A DNA stretch of 24,663 bases from Haplomitrium mnioides (lineage: Eukaryota > Marchantiophyta > Haplomitriopsida > Calobryales). The notes beneath the pieces are model-generated. The model was not told the origin of the DNA and ran no database searches. It saw only the letters and a program-made list of their open reading frames with translations. The stretch spans positions 1 through 24,663 of the forward strand of contig JBNGIS010008876.1 of the NCBI GenBank assembly GCA_049999725.1, read 5' to 3'. This document shows positions 9,220-19,312 of this stretch, in pieces; the stretch's first letter is position 1, and every line of letters starts with the position of its first letter. A program made the translations under genes and the position numbers.

Positions 9220-11191
9220 TTGGAGAAACTTGACATTGGTGTTTGGTCCTGAGAAGACAGTGGTGCACTATGGACCGGTTCCTCATCTGGGGGAAATGCA
9301 AGCGGAAGAGGAGTACGACAGTGAGTGGTCTGAAGAGGAGGAAGAATCGGAATACCACTACTAGGTTCAGATAGTAAGCGAGGCCACAGAAGAGGATCTG
9401 TCCAAAGAAGGGCTGGTGTCTGTCAATCAGATTGAGATAGCAAAGCACACTAAAACAGAGTCCAATCTGAGGAATTCCACTAAAGATCTGGCAAGGGATG
9501 GGGACACTAAGGCCGAAAGAAAAAGGGGGTCTGAAGTGTCTCATCTGATGCAGGGGGCGGACACAGAGAAGTCCAAAGAGTCTCCCTGGGTGGAAGGGGG
9601 GTTTTGATTGGCGACCCTGATGCAGGAGAAAGGTGCGCACTTGAGAAACGAGATGGGGGCGGTGCAAGAATCCCAACACAAGCAATTGGTTGTCCAAGGG
9701 GGATGGACATTCCACATAGGCTCTGAATCGCCCCAAGAATTGGAGCTAGCCATCATCCATCTTCTAATAAACTTTAGTGATGCCTTTGCTTGGAGTCACG
9801 TGGATTTGAAGGGAGTCCCGAGGGAATTGGGGGAGCACAGGATTGACTTAGAACCCGCAGCAATCCCTGTAAGACAACGTCAATACAGAATGAACCCCCG
9901 ATTCTCCTTGCTGGTGAAGGAGGAGATCGACAAGCAACTGGAGGCAGATTTCATCTACTTGGTGTTGAAAAGCGAATGGGTGTCCCCGCTAGTGGTGGTA
10001 CCTAAGAAAGTCGGGCAGGATGGTGAACGGAAAATCCGAGTGTGCCAAGATTTTTGGAAGCTCAATGAGGCCACAAAGAAGGACCACTACCCATTGCCCT
10101 TCACGGACGAGGTGCTAGATTTGGTGGCAGGGCAAGAGGTCTATAACTTCCTGGATGAATATTCTGGGTACAACCAGATTTGGATTTGGGAGGAGGATCA
10201 GCCGAAGACGGCATTCACCATGGAATGGGGGGTGTTTGCCTTCTGAAGGATGCCATTTGGACTATGCAACGCACTAGGAACTTTTCAAATGATGATAATG
10301 AACATCTTCCATGATTACCTCAAGAAATTCTTGGAGATCTTCATAGACGATTTTGTGGTGTATGGGAAGCTATGTGATCATGAGCGGGATGTGAGGCTCA
10401 CCCTCTAACGATGTAGGGAGACGGGGCTGAGATTACACCCAAGCAAGTGTTTCTTCAGAGTGAAGGAGGGGATACTCCTCGGATATAGGATTTCTAGTCA
10501 GGGCATCAAAGTAGACCAGGAGAAGATTGATGTCTGGATGAATGTCTCATTCCCCACGAACTTGAAGGACGTACAAGGCTTCTTGGGGTGCGTGGGGTAT
10601 TATAGAAGATTTATTGATCAGTTTGCATTGGTGGCTCTACTCCTCACCCAAATGACCAAAGGAGGCAGCACATTTGAAGCCACCTCCGAAAGGCTGGCGA
10701 GATTTAGGGAATTGAAGAGGCGATTGGCGAGTGCCCATGTTCTAATGCTTCCCAGCTGCAGGAGAGAATTTCACGTTATGATTGATGTGTCTGACTTTTG
10801 CATTGGGGCGGTACTGAGCCAGACGAATGAGAAATGCAGGGATCATCCGATTTACTTTGCCAGCAGGCTACTAGTCCCAACGGAAAAGAATTAATCTGCT
10901 ATTGATCGTGAAGCCTTTGGAATTATTTATGCCTTGAAGAAATTCAAGCATTACTTGTTGCATTACAAGGTGATCTTTCACACCAATCACAATGCGCTCA
11001 AGTACATGGTAAATAAACTGGATATGACAGGGCAGATTGCGAGGTGGGTGCTTCTCTTGCAGGAGTTTGACTTTGAAGTGAGGATCAAACTAGGGAGGAA
11101 GCACAACAATGTTGACTTCTTCTCTCGAATTGTTGGGCCGATCAATCAGAAGGAGGTGAACGATTCGTTTCCGGATGAGGACCTATTCTAG
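9196..11191 (+). pseudogene. pol: reverse transcriptase and RNase H (pseudogene with in-frame stops)
   Basis: All of this lies in frame +2. A long acidic linker (about 9300-9610) precedes RT. RT landmarks are WVSPLVVVPKK (about 9977-10010), RVCQDFWKLNEATKKDHYPLP (about 10040-10100), MPFGLCNA (about 10250) and the catalytic box FIDDF (10340-10354, YxDD type). A GFLGCVGYYRRFI block follows near 10580. RNase H shows DVSDFCIGAVLSQ (about 10784), REAFGIIYALKKF (about 10909), TNHNALKY (family usually T-D-H) and NNVDFFSR near 11106. Stops fall at 9362, 9605, 10244, 10406, 10892 and 11189, yet no frameshift is needed. The enzyme cannot be made intact. Confidence 0.93.
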
Positions 11192-12130
11192 GTGAAAGCT
11201 AGAAGGGCCATGGATTATGCTTCCATAACATAATTCCTCCTTTCAGCTCAAATTCCGAAAGGCAGCAGTAGAGAGTAAGCTATCGTGTTCCTCCGGAAGA
11301 TGAAGCCATACCTGCTAATCAAGGGAGTGTTGTATAAAAGGGGCTACAATGGAATGATCAGACGATGCCTGGAGCAAGATCAATCCATGGTGGTGATGCA
11401 GGCCTTGTACGGAGAGGAGGTGGGGGGACATTTTGCAAAGGACGCCACAATAAGAAAGATTTTGGATGCAGGGTATTGGTGGCCCATGCTGCACAAGGAT
11501 GTGCACTTCAAGGTAAAGAGGTGCGATGCGTGCCAGAGGACGGAGAGGCCAGCCACCAACCAGCATCACCCCTTGGTCCTCATTATTCCCCTAGCACCCT
11601 TTGAAAAGTGGGGAATTGATTTCATCATCTTGATTGCTCCATCTACTCACAGGGGAAATAGGTACATCCTGTTGGCTACGGATTATGCCATGAAATGGGT
11701 GGAAGCCAGAGCCACTCGGAAGGATGATGCCAAGATGGTGGCTGCCTTCCTGTATGAGTAGATGTTTTGCAGGTCTGGGCCCCCGTTGGAGCTAGTGAGT
11801 GATCAGGGTACACATTTCATCAACCAGGTGATCAAGGACCTAACTACAAGATTCCTGATCAAGCACCGTTGCACGACAGCTTATCATCCGAAGGCTAACT
11901 AACTCACAGAAAGGGCAAACGGGATCATGGGTAAGATCCTCAGCAAAACGGTGGCCGCAAACAAGGCTGAATGGGATCTCAAGCTGCTAACAACAACCCA
12001 TGTCGATAACGTGGCTTATAAGACCACCATTGGCCACTGCCTCTATTTCTTGGTCTTTGGACAACACGCTCTGGTACATGTGGAGTATGAAGTGCCCATC
12101 TGTAGCATAGAGGTAATCCCGACAATTTGA
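11192..12130 (+). pseudogene. pol: integrase, zinc-binding and catalytic core (interrupted)
   Basis: It continues in frame +2. The HHCC domain is visible as GGHFAKDAT and CDACQR (about 11522), but the first His position appears to be Tyr (LYGEEVGGHF, 11405-11434). The catalytic core has WGIDFI (about 11609), VSDQGTHF (about 11795) and HPKAN then TERANG (about 11885-11923), giving D, D and E residues. Stops fall at 11231, 11276, 11759 and 11900. Similarity ends near 12127 at EVIPTI. The C-terminal module resumes at about 15969, so the coding region is split by the nested insertion. It would insert cDNA into chromosomal DNA if intact. Confidence 0.9.
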
Positions 12131-12640
12131 GATTTACCCTTCTCCGAGTTCTTTTACTCGGGGAGGACAGTGGTTTTGTGACAAAAGAATCTTATTTCGT
12201 AGAGAAATCTTCACTTCCAGAATTCAGGACAATTCAGGGTTCACCATCACCTTCCTCAGGCTCCAAGTTGGAATCCAGAATTTTTAATCGGATTACATCA
12301 AGCCCAAAAACCAATTCCGAAGCATTGCTTCTAGTTCTATCTGACACTTCCGAAGCTCTGCGTCTAACCCTGCTCCACCAACAGTCCGATGCCGATGTCA
12401 ACTGGGAAGTTGGAACGCCTCGTCCTTATCTTGTCCTTCGTTGTACTTTCCCACCATACGTTGACTTGACAACTACACGACACCTTTGCTGACGTCTCTT
12501 CTGACTTTACCCGCTTCCTGACAAATCGTACACCTCGGAACTCAGCCGTTCGATGCCGTTTTCCTCCTGGAAGCTTGACTTGTGAAGCTAGAGGCTTCGC
12601 CGGTTTCTCCTCATGTGGCTTTGATGTTGAGTGCACATTT

Positions 12641-13202
12641 AAGATGAGAGGGGGCTGAAGTGTGGNNNNNNNNNNNNNNNNNNNNNNNNNNNNNNNNNNN
12701 NNNNNNNNNNNNNNNNNNNNNNNNNNNNNNNNNNNNNNNNNNNNNNNNNNNNNNNNNNNNNNNNNGGAGAACCCCTCCTCAAGTGCTTGCCCTCCAATGC
12801 GTCTCCAAAGTAACTCTTCCAAGAGCTCCTCCAAGCGCTTCTCCAAGTCTCAAGTCTCCAAGTGTAGAATGAGGTCCCCAAAAAGAGAGGGTGTAATGAG
12901 GTCCCTTCTCTCTCTCCTCCTCCTCCTTATATACTAACTAGAAAGTAACTAGGAGTAAAACTAGATATTCTATCACCCTAGGTAAAGAATCTAAGGTGAT
13001 AAACTCTCCAAATATTAAATCCTACTTATACTCCTAAAGTATCTCCACCTTTTGTTTTCTTCTTCAAGAAGAAGCTTCTCATTTGGAGCTTCTCTTGTCA
13101 AAGAATGTATACAAGTTGTCCTATACTTTTATCCTTGTATTTATCCCTACAAACAATTCCTAAAATGATGCCTCGAGATTCCCTCAAAGAATAAGTCAAA
13201 GA
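12641..13202. repeat. LTR-like segment inside the nested insertion
   Basis: A purine-rich tract AAGATGAGAGGGGGCTGAAG (12641-12660) is followed directly by TGTGG and then a gap, as expected for a PPT and the start of a 3' LTR. After the gap, about 12766-13202 looks like LTR DNA: CT-rich leader, a TATATAC/GTATATAA box near 12928-12935 and AT-rich blocks. The TATA-like box reads plausibly on either strand (minus: GTATATAAGGAGGAGG), so orientation is undecided. No second copy is visible in the window. Confidence 0.4.
12666..12765. other. Assembly gap (100 N)
   Basis: Exactly 100 N, a conventional filler for unknown length. The flanks show no obvious overlap. Confidence 0.98.
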
Positions 13203-13302
13203 NNNNNNNNNNNNNNNNNNNNNNNNNNNNNNNNNNNNNNNNNNNNNNNNNNNNNNNNNNNNNNNNNNNNNNNNNNNNNNNNNNNNNNNNNNNNNNNNNN
13301 NN
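13203..13302. other. Assembly gap (100 N)
   Basis: Exactly 100 N. Sequence character changes across it, from LTR-like to AT-rich DNA. Confidence 0.98.
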
Positions 13303-13375
13303 TTCTCCTCTTTAGTCTATTCTAGAAGAATCTCTATAAAATCCTTAAATACTTAATCAATTTGCCTGTACTATA

Positions 13376-13414
13376 GCTCGTTGGAAAGCTTGTTAAATAG
13401 GCTTTCTACCCATA
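13376..13414 (+). repeat. 39-nt hairpin motif, copy 1
   Basis: GCTCGTTGGAAAGC, a loop, then GGCTTTC. The inner GAAAGC/GCTTTC stem is intact, but the outer right arm has decayed. Confidence 0.55.
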
Positions 13415-14850
13415 TAATAATATTTGTATTTTCTAATATCTAGATACTCTCTGTTTTGGCTTTTCTGTATAGCACTATTACAACTTTGACCGGTTATAAC
13501 TCCCGGTTTACAAATGGTTTTTCACTTCTGTAAATTTATACTAGTTACTATAACAATATAATATACTCCTATAAAATATCAGACCCTAAACATTTCTAAT
13601 AAGAACATTATTAACTCTGTACACATATTAAAGAAAAACCGAAAAAATGGAAGTTTCCTCTCATGGCTTCAAAACCCACTCCCATATGTCTCTCAATATA
13701 TCAGAACTATACCATGACTACCAAAGCCTGAAATGGCCCACATATGCGTTTCATGCCTTCACAGACCGTCGTTCCACTCGCTCCTTCGGACTTTGGAAAT
13801 CTCTCTTTGGAATGAACCCTTCCAAATCCGAACTTCTGACTCCTAGCATAAACTTCCGCTATTCCTCTCCTTTCGCCATGCGTCCTTCAGATGGTTCGGA
13901 TCCTTCTGATCCTATTTCCGTATTCGCTCTTCTGACTCCCACTTCCACCAAATTTGTGCTTTATTTATGCTCGCGCATCCTCCAAGCAATCCGTTTTCTC
14001 CCTTGCGAATCACAAGGACAAAGGAGAAGCTTCTCTGGTTCTCATATCTTCTTCTTTTCTCTCTCCTATCTTCTTCTTTCTTGTAACTAGTTACGCCGGG
14101 TCTTCGGATTTAAGGTTTGCACCTTGAGAAAGGATTGCAAATTCTCAGTGATTCCGAGTCCGTCGACTGGAACTCAACCCTGCGAATCCGTCGATTTGCA
14201 CGGTTAATTCTCACCGATTCCTTCCCTTTAATCCTTTTGCCTTTTCCACAAGGCTCCTACTCGCCTCAACGATCAGATAGGCCCTATGTTCTGCTCGAGA
14301 TACACCTCCCTACTGCAGTCGACTCCCTTCTTGGGTAACTTTGCTGATTTTTAACACATCATCCATTCAAAATCAAATTCCGAAAAGCTTAAGCCGATTC
14401 TGCCTTCTTTCTCCAGACGACAATCCGCGCATCCACGTGAACAAGAAGGCAATCAAATTAAGTTCCTTTCCTTCATGCAGAACAGATTTCCTTTATGTTC
14501 CCGCTCAGACGGATTCTCTTCCTTACTCTAGATCAGATGACAGAATGCAATCTTTCACAACTCGAAATCTTCTTGAATGAATTCTTTACTTAGCATATGG
14601 CACAAAACAGCCACCGCTTCTATAATCAGCAAAAGCAACCCTCAGTTTAAAGTCCTGAGGAGACTTATACAAAAACGAAACCATCCAAAACGACACTTCT
14701 GAACAGATCGACGCATCGCTTCCTGCATCAAAAGGAACACCTGAATCCTCTCACCGGATATGTTGACGAAGTCTTCATCCCGAAAATCTCGACAACAATC
14801 TTGTGATGATGACTACATCCTTACTTTTAATCCAACCTTTTCATACAATA

Positions 14851-14889
14851 GCTCTTTAGAAAGCCCTTGAAAAGACCTTTCCAATGAGC
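14851..14889 (+). repeat. 39-nt hairpin motif, copy 2
   Basis: Left arm GCTCTTTAGAAAG and right arm CTTTCCAATGAGC pair at 11 of 13 positions. The right arm is the reverse complement of the left arm of the other copies apart from one base. It ends next to the third assembly gap. Confidence 0.6.
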
Positions 14890-14904
14890 CTAAGAACTCT
14901 TTAT

Positions 14905-15004
14905 NNNNNNNNNNNNNNNNNNNNNNNNNNNNNNNNNNNNNNNNNNNNNNNNNNNNNNNNNNNNNNNNNNNNNNNNNNNNNNNNNNNNNNNNNNNNNNNN
15001 NNNN
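14905..15004. other. Assembly gap (100 N) with identical 17-nt flanks
   Basis: The 17 nt before it (14888-14904, GCCTAAGAACTCTTTAT) are identical to the 17 nt after it (15005-15021). The contig ends therefore probably overlap and the gap may not exist. Confidence 0.95.
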
Positions 15005-15968
15005 GCCTAAGAACTCTTTATCTGAACTTGAATTGACTCTTCAAATGTATCTTTCTGAAAATAGTCATTTTTCTTAGTCCGAAAAGCATATTGAAGTTCC
15101 AAATCCGATGCAACACTTCTGATAAATATGCTCATGAATGATTGATTGAATTTGAATCCAAAACCATGCTTTCATCTTTTTTAGATTCCGAATCGGATGT
15201 CTTCAAATCTGATCTTCCATTCCATCCAAATTCGAACTTTCTTTCAGATACACTCAATCCGATGTTACTCTTCGGATGCACATAACTGCAGTCGTCTTGC
15301 AACAGCCACTACGTTCTTGTTTCTCAACCAAAATAAGTGTGTAATAGCTCGTTGGAAAGCTCTTAAGAAGGGCTTTCTTTTGAGCATGTCAAATTTTCAT
15401 TTGAAGCCAAATCAGATCTTCAATGACAACCTGAAATATATGGCTTGAAATTGTCACCAATGCAGCCATATGAACGCAAAGCTCCCAACAACATCTCGTC
15501 AAGTCTTCCAAGCAACTCCGTAGTCGGCCTTTACCTCAAATGAACATCTTTTCTCACAAATTCCTTCTTCATAGACCAAAAGCTTCCACGAACTCAAAGA
15601 AATAAGGAGTTAGAAGGCCTAATCATGTATCTTCCACTTGTTAGCAACCTCCCATAATAACAGCAGACGGAGCCATCTCAAATCCGACATCAGACACCTA
15701 TCTGATCGTTGGACCTTCCAAAGCCATCTCGGACTTCTTCCGAATCTGCCTTTCGGAAATGTTCCTGAAGCACACTTCGGATTCGGATATTCAAAAATAT
15801 GAAGAACTTTCTATTGATCTGACCTACGATTCTGACTTCTCATCTTCCATAGACTCCCAAAAAGAGATTTTTTCCCCAATTTTAATCTTCTCTGAAGCAC
15901 TCTGCAGGTTTCTTTTGTTTTAAATTCTTCCAAATAGGCTTGTTTTCATATATTCCTGCAGAACTCTA
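15005..15968. other. Nested insertion, right part without recognisable genes
   Basis: The same CT-rich, TCCGA-rich character continues up to the point where integrase coding resumes. One hairpin copy (15347) is present. No coding similarity was seen in any frame. Confidence 0.5.
15347..15385 (+). repeat. 39-nt hairpin motif, copy 3
   Basis: Left arm GCTCGTTGGAAAGC is identical to that of the copy at 13376. The right arm GGCTTTCTTTTGAGC keeps the inner (GAAAGC/GCTTTC) and outer (GCTC/GAGC) pairs. The total length, 39 nt, is the same as the others. Confidence 0.6.
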
Positions 15969-16373
15969 CGTCACACCATGAGAAGACTGTTGGAGGAGGA
16001 GAGGATGGCAGAATATCGGAGCAAGAGAGAGAGATTATATCAGCTGGAAAGCTTAGAGGAAGCCAGGAGGTAAGCCCAGCGAAGGTTGGAGCACCAACAA
16101 CAATTGCGGAAGCAACAACATGATAAGAGCTTTAAACCAAAAGACCTTTGGGAGGGGGACCTGGTGATGTTGTATGACAGCAGGTTTGTACACTTCCCAG
16201 GGAAGTTGCACACCAGATGGATGGGCCCCTTTGTGTTGAAAAAATTGCATCAAAATGGGTCAGCAGAATTGGAAACGTTGGAGGGGCAGAAGTTTGCCAA
16301 TCGAGTGCATTTTGACTGCCTCAAAAGGTATGTAAACCAGGAGGAAGATGGAGGAGGACCGGAGGTGGTCTAA
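15969..16373 (+). pseudogene. pol: integrase C-terminal module (GPF type), separated from the core
   Basis: Frame +3 reads RHTMRRLLEEERMAEYRS and a charged coiled-coil-like segment, one stop at 16071-16073, then a clean C-terminus: HDKSFKP, GDLVMLYDSRF (about 16158-16190), GKLHTRWMGPF (about 16199-16231) and FDCLKRY before the TAA at 16371-16373. RW-x-GPF is the GPY/F motif of Ty3/gypsy integrases, which helps DNA binding and multimerisation. No chromodomain follows. Joined in thought to 11192-12130, it completes an integrase of ordinary architecture, which shows that the intervening 3.8 kb is an insertion. Confidence 0.9.
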
Positions 16374-16570
16374 TCAAGAATTCCAAGTTGGCAAGTGTGA
16401 GTGTGTGTGTGAGTTTGTTGGGTGTGTGAGTGTGTGGGAGTGTTTGTGAAATTGCACTACAGCAACCTTGTATTTAGCCAAGCAGCGACCATTGCGGAGG
16501 ATGCAACCAGCAGAGTTGATGAACGGAGGAGGGTGTTCGCGAGGTTGCTTCACACTTAAAGGGGGAGCTA
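16374..16570 (+). other. 3' spacer with TG-rich simple repeat and polypurine tract
   Basis: Noncoding DNA between the pol stop and the 3' LTR. A GTGTGAGTGTGTGTG-type degenerate dinucleotide repeat occupies about 16394-16447. The polypurine tract AAAGGGGGAG (16558-16567) follows, 3 nt before TGTCA at 16571, the usual position for priming plus-strand synthesis. Confidence 0.75.
16558..16567 (+). promoter_or_regulatory. Polypurine tract (PPT)
   Basis: AAAGGGGGAG, 3 nt before a TGTCA LTR start. It is a far better PPT than anything just upstream of 17239, where the tract is broken by pyrimidines. This is the main reason for placing the 3' LTR start at 16571. Confidence 0.7.
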
Positions 16571-19312
16571 TGTCAACCAGTGACATCAGGCACAAAGGAA
16601 GAATTCATGGAATCAGAGGTGGCATTGGAACAATCTCTCTCTCATAAGTGTTTAAGTACTTCAGAAGCAGTGGATCAACTCCAAATCAATGAGTATGAGC
16701 GGATCGCTTGGATCCAAGGAGTGGAACAAGATCACTTCGGAGTAGAGAAGGGAGCTATAGCAGTCATTAAAGAGGGGAGGGCACCGCTAAACTTCGATGG
16801 AAGTGGAAGAGGGCCTGCAAGTATCATCGAGATGCAGGAATCGAGGCCCAAGCAGGGAGAAACGGAGCGCTCTTCAGAGGCAATCAACTAGAAGGGGAAG
16901 GAACGACAACCTCGAAAGTGAGGAAGGAGCAGGACCAGAGGGGGAGGATCCGAGACGTGGGGTGGAGATCGAAGAGCGGCAGCGAGAGGAGGGGACCGCA
17001 TACAAGGAAAGACAGCAATACACGCTTTCAGATGTCGTGTACCAGAAGCAGAAATCAGGAAGAGAAAGGAGAGGGCCATGGCCTTCGTAAATAGCGACTA
17101 CGCTGAGGATCGGGGGACGCTCTGATCCCTCAAGCGTTAACGGGTTCTACTGGGGTCCGCAACCCCTTCCTTCAGTGTCCACGAGCCTTTGCGGAAACGT
17201 GGCGTCCTCAGAGGGGTCTAGGAGATTCAGCGGAGACGTGGTAGACGTGGAGGCGTCCGGGATCTTCTTTAGAACCTAAGGTCAGCACGGCGGTCAAGCT
17301 TCCTTGTGGAAAACGGCGTCGGATGGCGCTCTACAGAACCGTGTCAATTGCGGGCCCACAAGTTCTGTGGTTTCCTTCGGACTCCCTATCTAAGGCATAT
17401 TTCAGAATCTCTCGTGGTCAACCTCAGAACCCTTGGTCAGCACGGTGGTCCACCTTCCCCATTGAAAACGGCGTCGGACGGCGCTACCTAGGACACGTGG
17501 CACTTCGAAGGAGCCCGTAGGATTCTTTGGACTTCGGTCAACTTCAGAACTACAGGTCAACGGTGGTGGTCCAACTTCCCTGTGGAAAATGGCGTCGGAC
17601 GGCGCTCTACGGAACCTGGTCAACTGCGGGCCCATAGGTTCCATGGTTTCTTTCAGACTCCATGTCCAAGGAATATTCCGAAATCTCCCACGGTCAACCT
17701 CAGAACCCTAAGTCAGCACGGCGGTCCATCTTTCTTATTGAAAACGGCGTCGGACGGCGCTACCTTGGACACGTTGCACTCTGGAGGAGCCCGTAGGATT
17801 CTTTGGACTCCGGTCAACTTTGGAATTGCAGGTCAACGGTGGCGGTCCAACTTTCCTATGGAAAACGGCGTCGGATGGCGGCTACGGAAGAAAAGTCAAT
17901 GGCAGATCCTCGATTCCGCTGGATTCTTCCGAACTCTATTTCGCGGAATTTCTCGAACTTGACCCCGTAGACCTTGGAACTGACCATTGTACTTGGATCT
18001 TTCTGTGAATAGACGTTACAGGTGTTGCCACGTGCAGAGCTCGGGCCTAATGGGAATAACAACCTTTTCAAACAGGAAGGATTCGTAGGGGTGGAAGGGC
18101 AAGGAATACACATCCACGGGCTGCGACATTGCTGAGGTTGGTGTGCAAGCAAGCTAGAGACACGCAAGCGATCTCGGGATAGGAAGACGCAACGAGGTAA
18201 GGCAGAAGAGATTCCAGTGAAAATTTACGTGAGGCGAGTGTACTCATGCAGGGGGCTAGCAGGGGTGGAGGTGGACTGGAGGGGCGCCGAGAATCATTGG
18301 GCGAGGAGCTCTAGAGGCTCGGGTGATCTAGGTGAACTCATCCCTGCGGGTGGACCAATAGCAGAGGTGAATCAATACGGGAAATTGAAGGGGATTCGAT
18401 CTGTTGAGAATTTTGGAGAGGCTACCAATGGGGGATCTTGGAGTCGTCTCTGCATCATTTGTGCAGAAGCGTCAAACCCAGTAGTGCTCGGAGTGCGCTC
18501 TGGTTTATCCTTTCAAGTGGAGCTAAGAAGAGAGTAGCTATGTTAGTGCTCGCGCACTGCAGAGAAGATCTGTTCAAGGTTCCGAGGTGGAGTGAGTTGC
18601 CAGCAGTCGAGAGGATTGTCTCCTAGAGGTGGAAGTTAAAGAAATCCTCTTTTGAGCGTGAGGAAGTAAATCAAGGGCTTCTCGCAAGGGAAGTTAAAAA
18701 ACTATCTGGAAGAAGGGTGTGTGTGTGGGAGAGGAAAGGAAGATTGAAGTGGTAAGTTGAGGAAGAGAGGAGTCTATTGGGGAGGTCAGTCCTAGTTGTT
18801 CTGTAAGGCATATGAGTCTGGTGAAGTGCAATGTATGGTGTTTGTATTTGTGTATGAGTTAGATTTGAATTCTGTTGTATTGTCTAAAAAACACTTAGAA
18901 CTAGGATCATACAGGTATACCAGTTGTTCAGACCTTGGGACAGCCCTGTGAAGGGGGAGTGAAGTCCCTTGACATTGTTCCGTGACTCTGGGGTTCTTGC
19001 ATTCTACTCCTGAATTGTATACAAGGTGGTTGGGCCCAGATTTTGGACCCCTAAATTATATTGAAGATTACCATAGAAGTACTTGGGTTTATGTGCATGG
19101 GTATTCTGGCATTGAGTGTGAATGAGTAGCTGGGCTGCTGAATTGATTATTGCAAAGAGAGAAGGCTTGTTAGGTAGAGAAGAGGTCTTTAAAGCCTCAA
19201 AGTGATAATTGGATAGGGACCATCTCACAAAAGAACCTTTTCCCCTATTTTTGTCCTCCCTTGCCTTCCAAGTGGCATCTGTGAAGGTTTAGGCCTAAAG
19301 AGGGGAGTGACA
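16571..19312 (+). repeat. 3' LTR of the Ty3/gypsy element
   Basis: It starts TGTCA and ends TGACA, a perfect 5-bp terminal inverted repeat. The part 17239-19312 aligns with the 5' LTR; 16571-17238 has no counterpart at the left end. It contains the 276-bp tandem repeats (from about 17280), one region with about two 24-bp units (17919-17960), and about 77 bp not present in the 5' LTR near 18697-18775 that includes GTGTGTGTGTGGG. Open frames at 16580-16891 and 16797-17090 have no domain similarity and look incidental. The alternative start at 17239 would make the LTR 2074 bp. Confidence 0.75.
17280..17880 (+). repeat. 276-bp tandem repeat inside the 3' LTR
   Basis: The same unit as in the 5' LTR: CAATTGCGGG at 17345 and CAACTGCGGG at 17621 are 276 bp apart. 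This copy keeps more CpG (for example GGCGTCGGACGGCG) than the 5' LTR, where the same sites often read CA or TG. Confidence 0.85.

Larger units (their letters stand above)
13303..14904. other. Nested insertion, middle part without recognisable genes
   Basis: AT-rich to 13640, then CT-rich with frequent TCCGA words. An open frame at 13647-14090 has a Ser/Phe/Leu-rich composition typical of CT-rich DNA and no domain I recognise. A TTCTTCTTTCTTGTAACTAG stretch near 14066-14090 resembles LTR or leader DNA. Confidence 0.5.
12131..15968. mobile_element. Nested insertion in the integrase, unclassified and gapped
   Basis: Integrase homology stops near 12130 and resumes near 15969, so roughly 3.8 kb (including 300 N of arbitrary gap length) was inserted. 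The sequence is CT-rich on this strand, with many TCCGA/TTCGGA words, and encodes no recognisable transposase, RT or integrase. A PPT-like tract, an LTR-like part and three copies of a 39-nt hairpin occur inside. TG and CA can be placed at the edges (TGAGATTT at 12128, CCTGCA to 15960), but I found no convincing target-site duplication. A non-autonomous LTR element or a composite of several insertions is most likely. Confidence 0.6.
4771..19312 (+). mobile_element. Decayed Ty3/gypsy LTR retrotransposon (non-chromovirus, OTA-like), interrupted by a nested insertion
   Basis: Two long direct repeats (4771-6827 and 17239-19312 in their shared part) flank gag, PR, RT, RNase H and IN in that order, the Ty3/gypsy arrangement. 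The integrase C-terminus ends soon after its GPF module without a chromodomain, which argues against a chromovirus and for the OTA (Athila/Tat-like) group. The element runs on the + strand. About 3.8 kb of foreign DNA splits the integrase at 12130/15969. The 3' LTR abuts the satellite array at 19312/19313, but the left flank is not satellite, and I found no target-site duplication. Numerous stops, gag frameshifts and LTR divergence show an old, inactive copy. Confidence 0.9.

Noticed and set aside
13647-14090. 147-codon open frame in the nested insertion
   Set aside because: Ser/Phe/Leu-rich translation of CT-rich DNA without any motif. The neighbouring DNA is noncoding in the same style.
16580-17090. 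Open frames of about 100 codons in the first part of the 3' LTR
   Set aside because: They lie inside the LTR as bounded by the PPT, have charged low-complexity composition and no recognisable domain.
17205-17239. Alternative PPT and LTR start just before 17239
   Set aside because: The purine tract is interrupted and the terminal TGGTA does not mirror TGACA, whereas AAAGGGGGAG followed by TGTCA at 16571 fits both rules. I keep it only as a second possibility.
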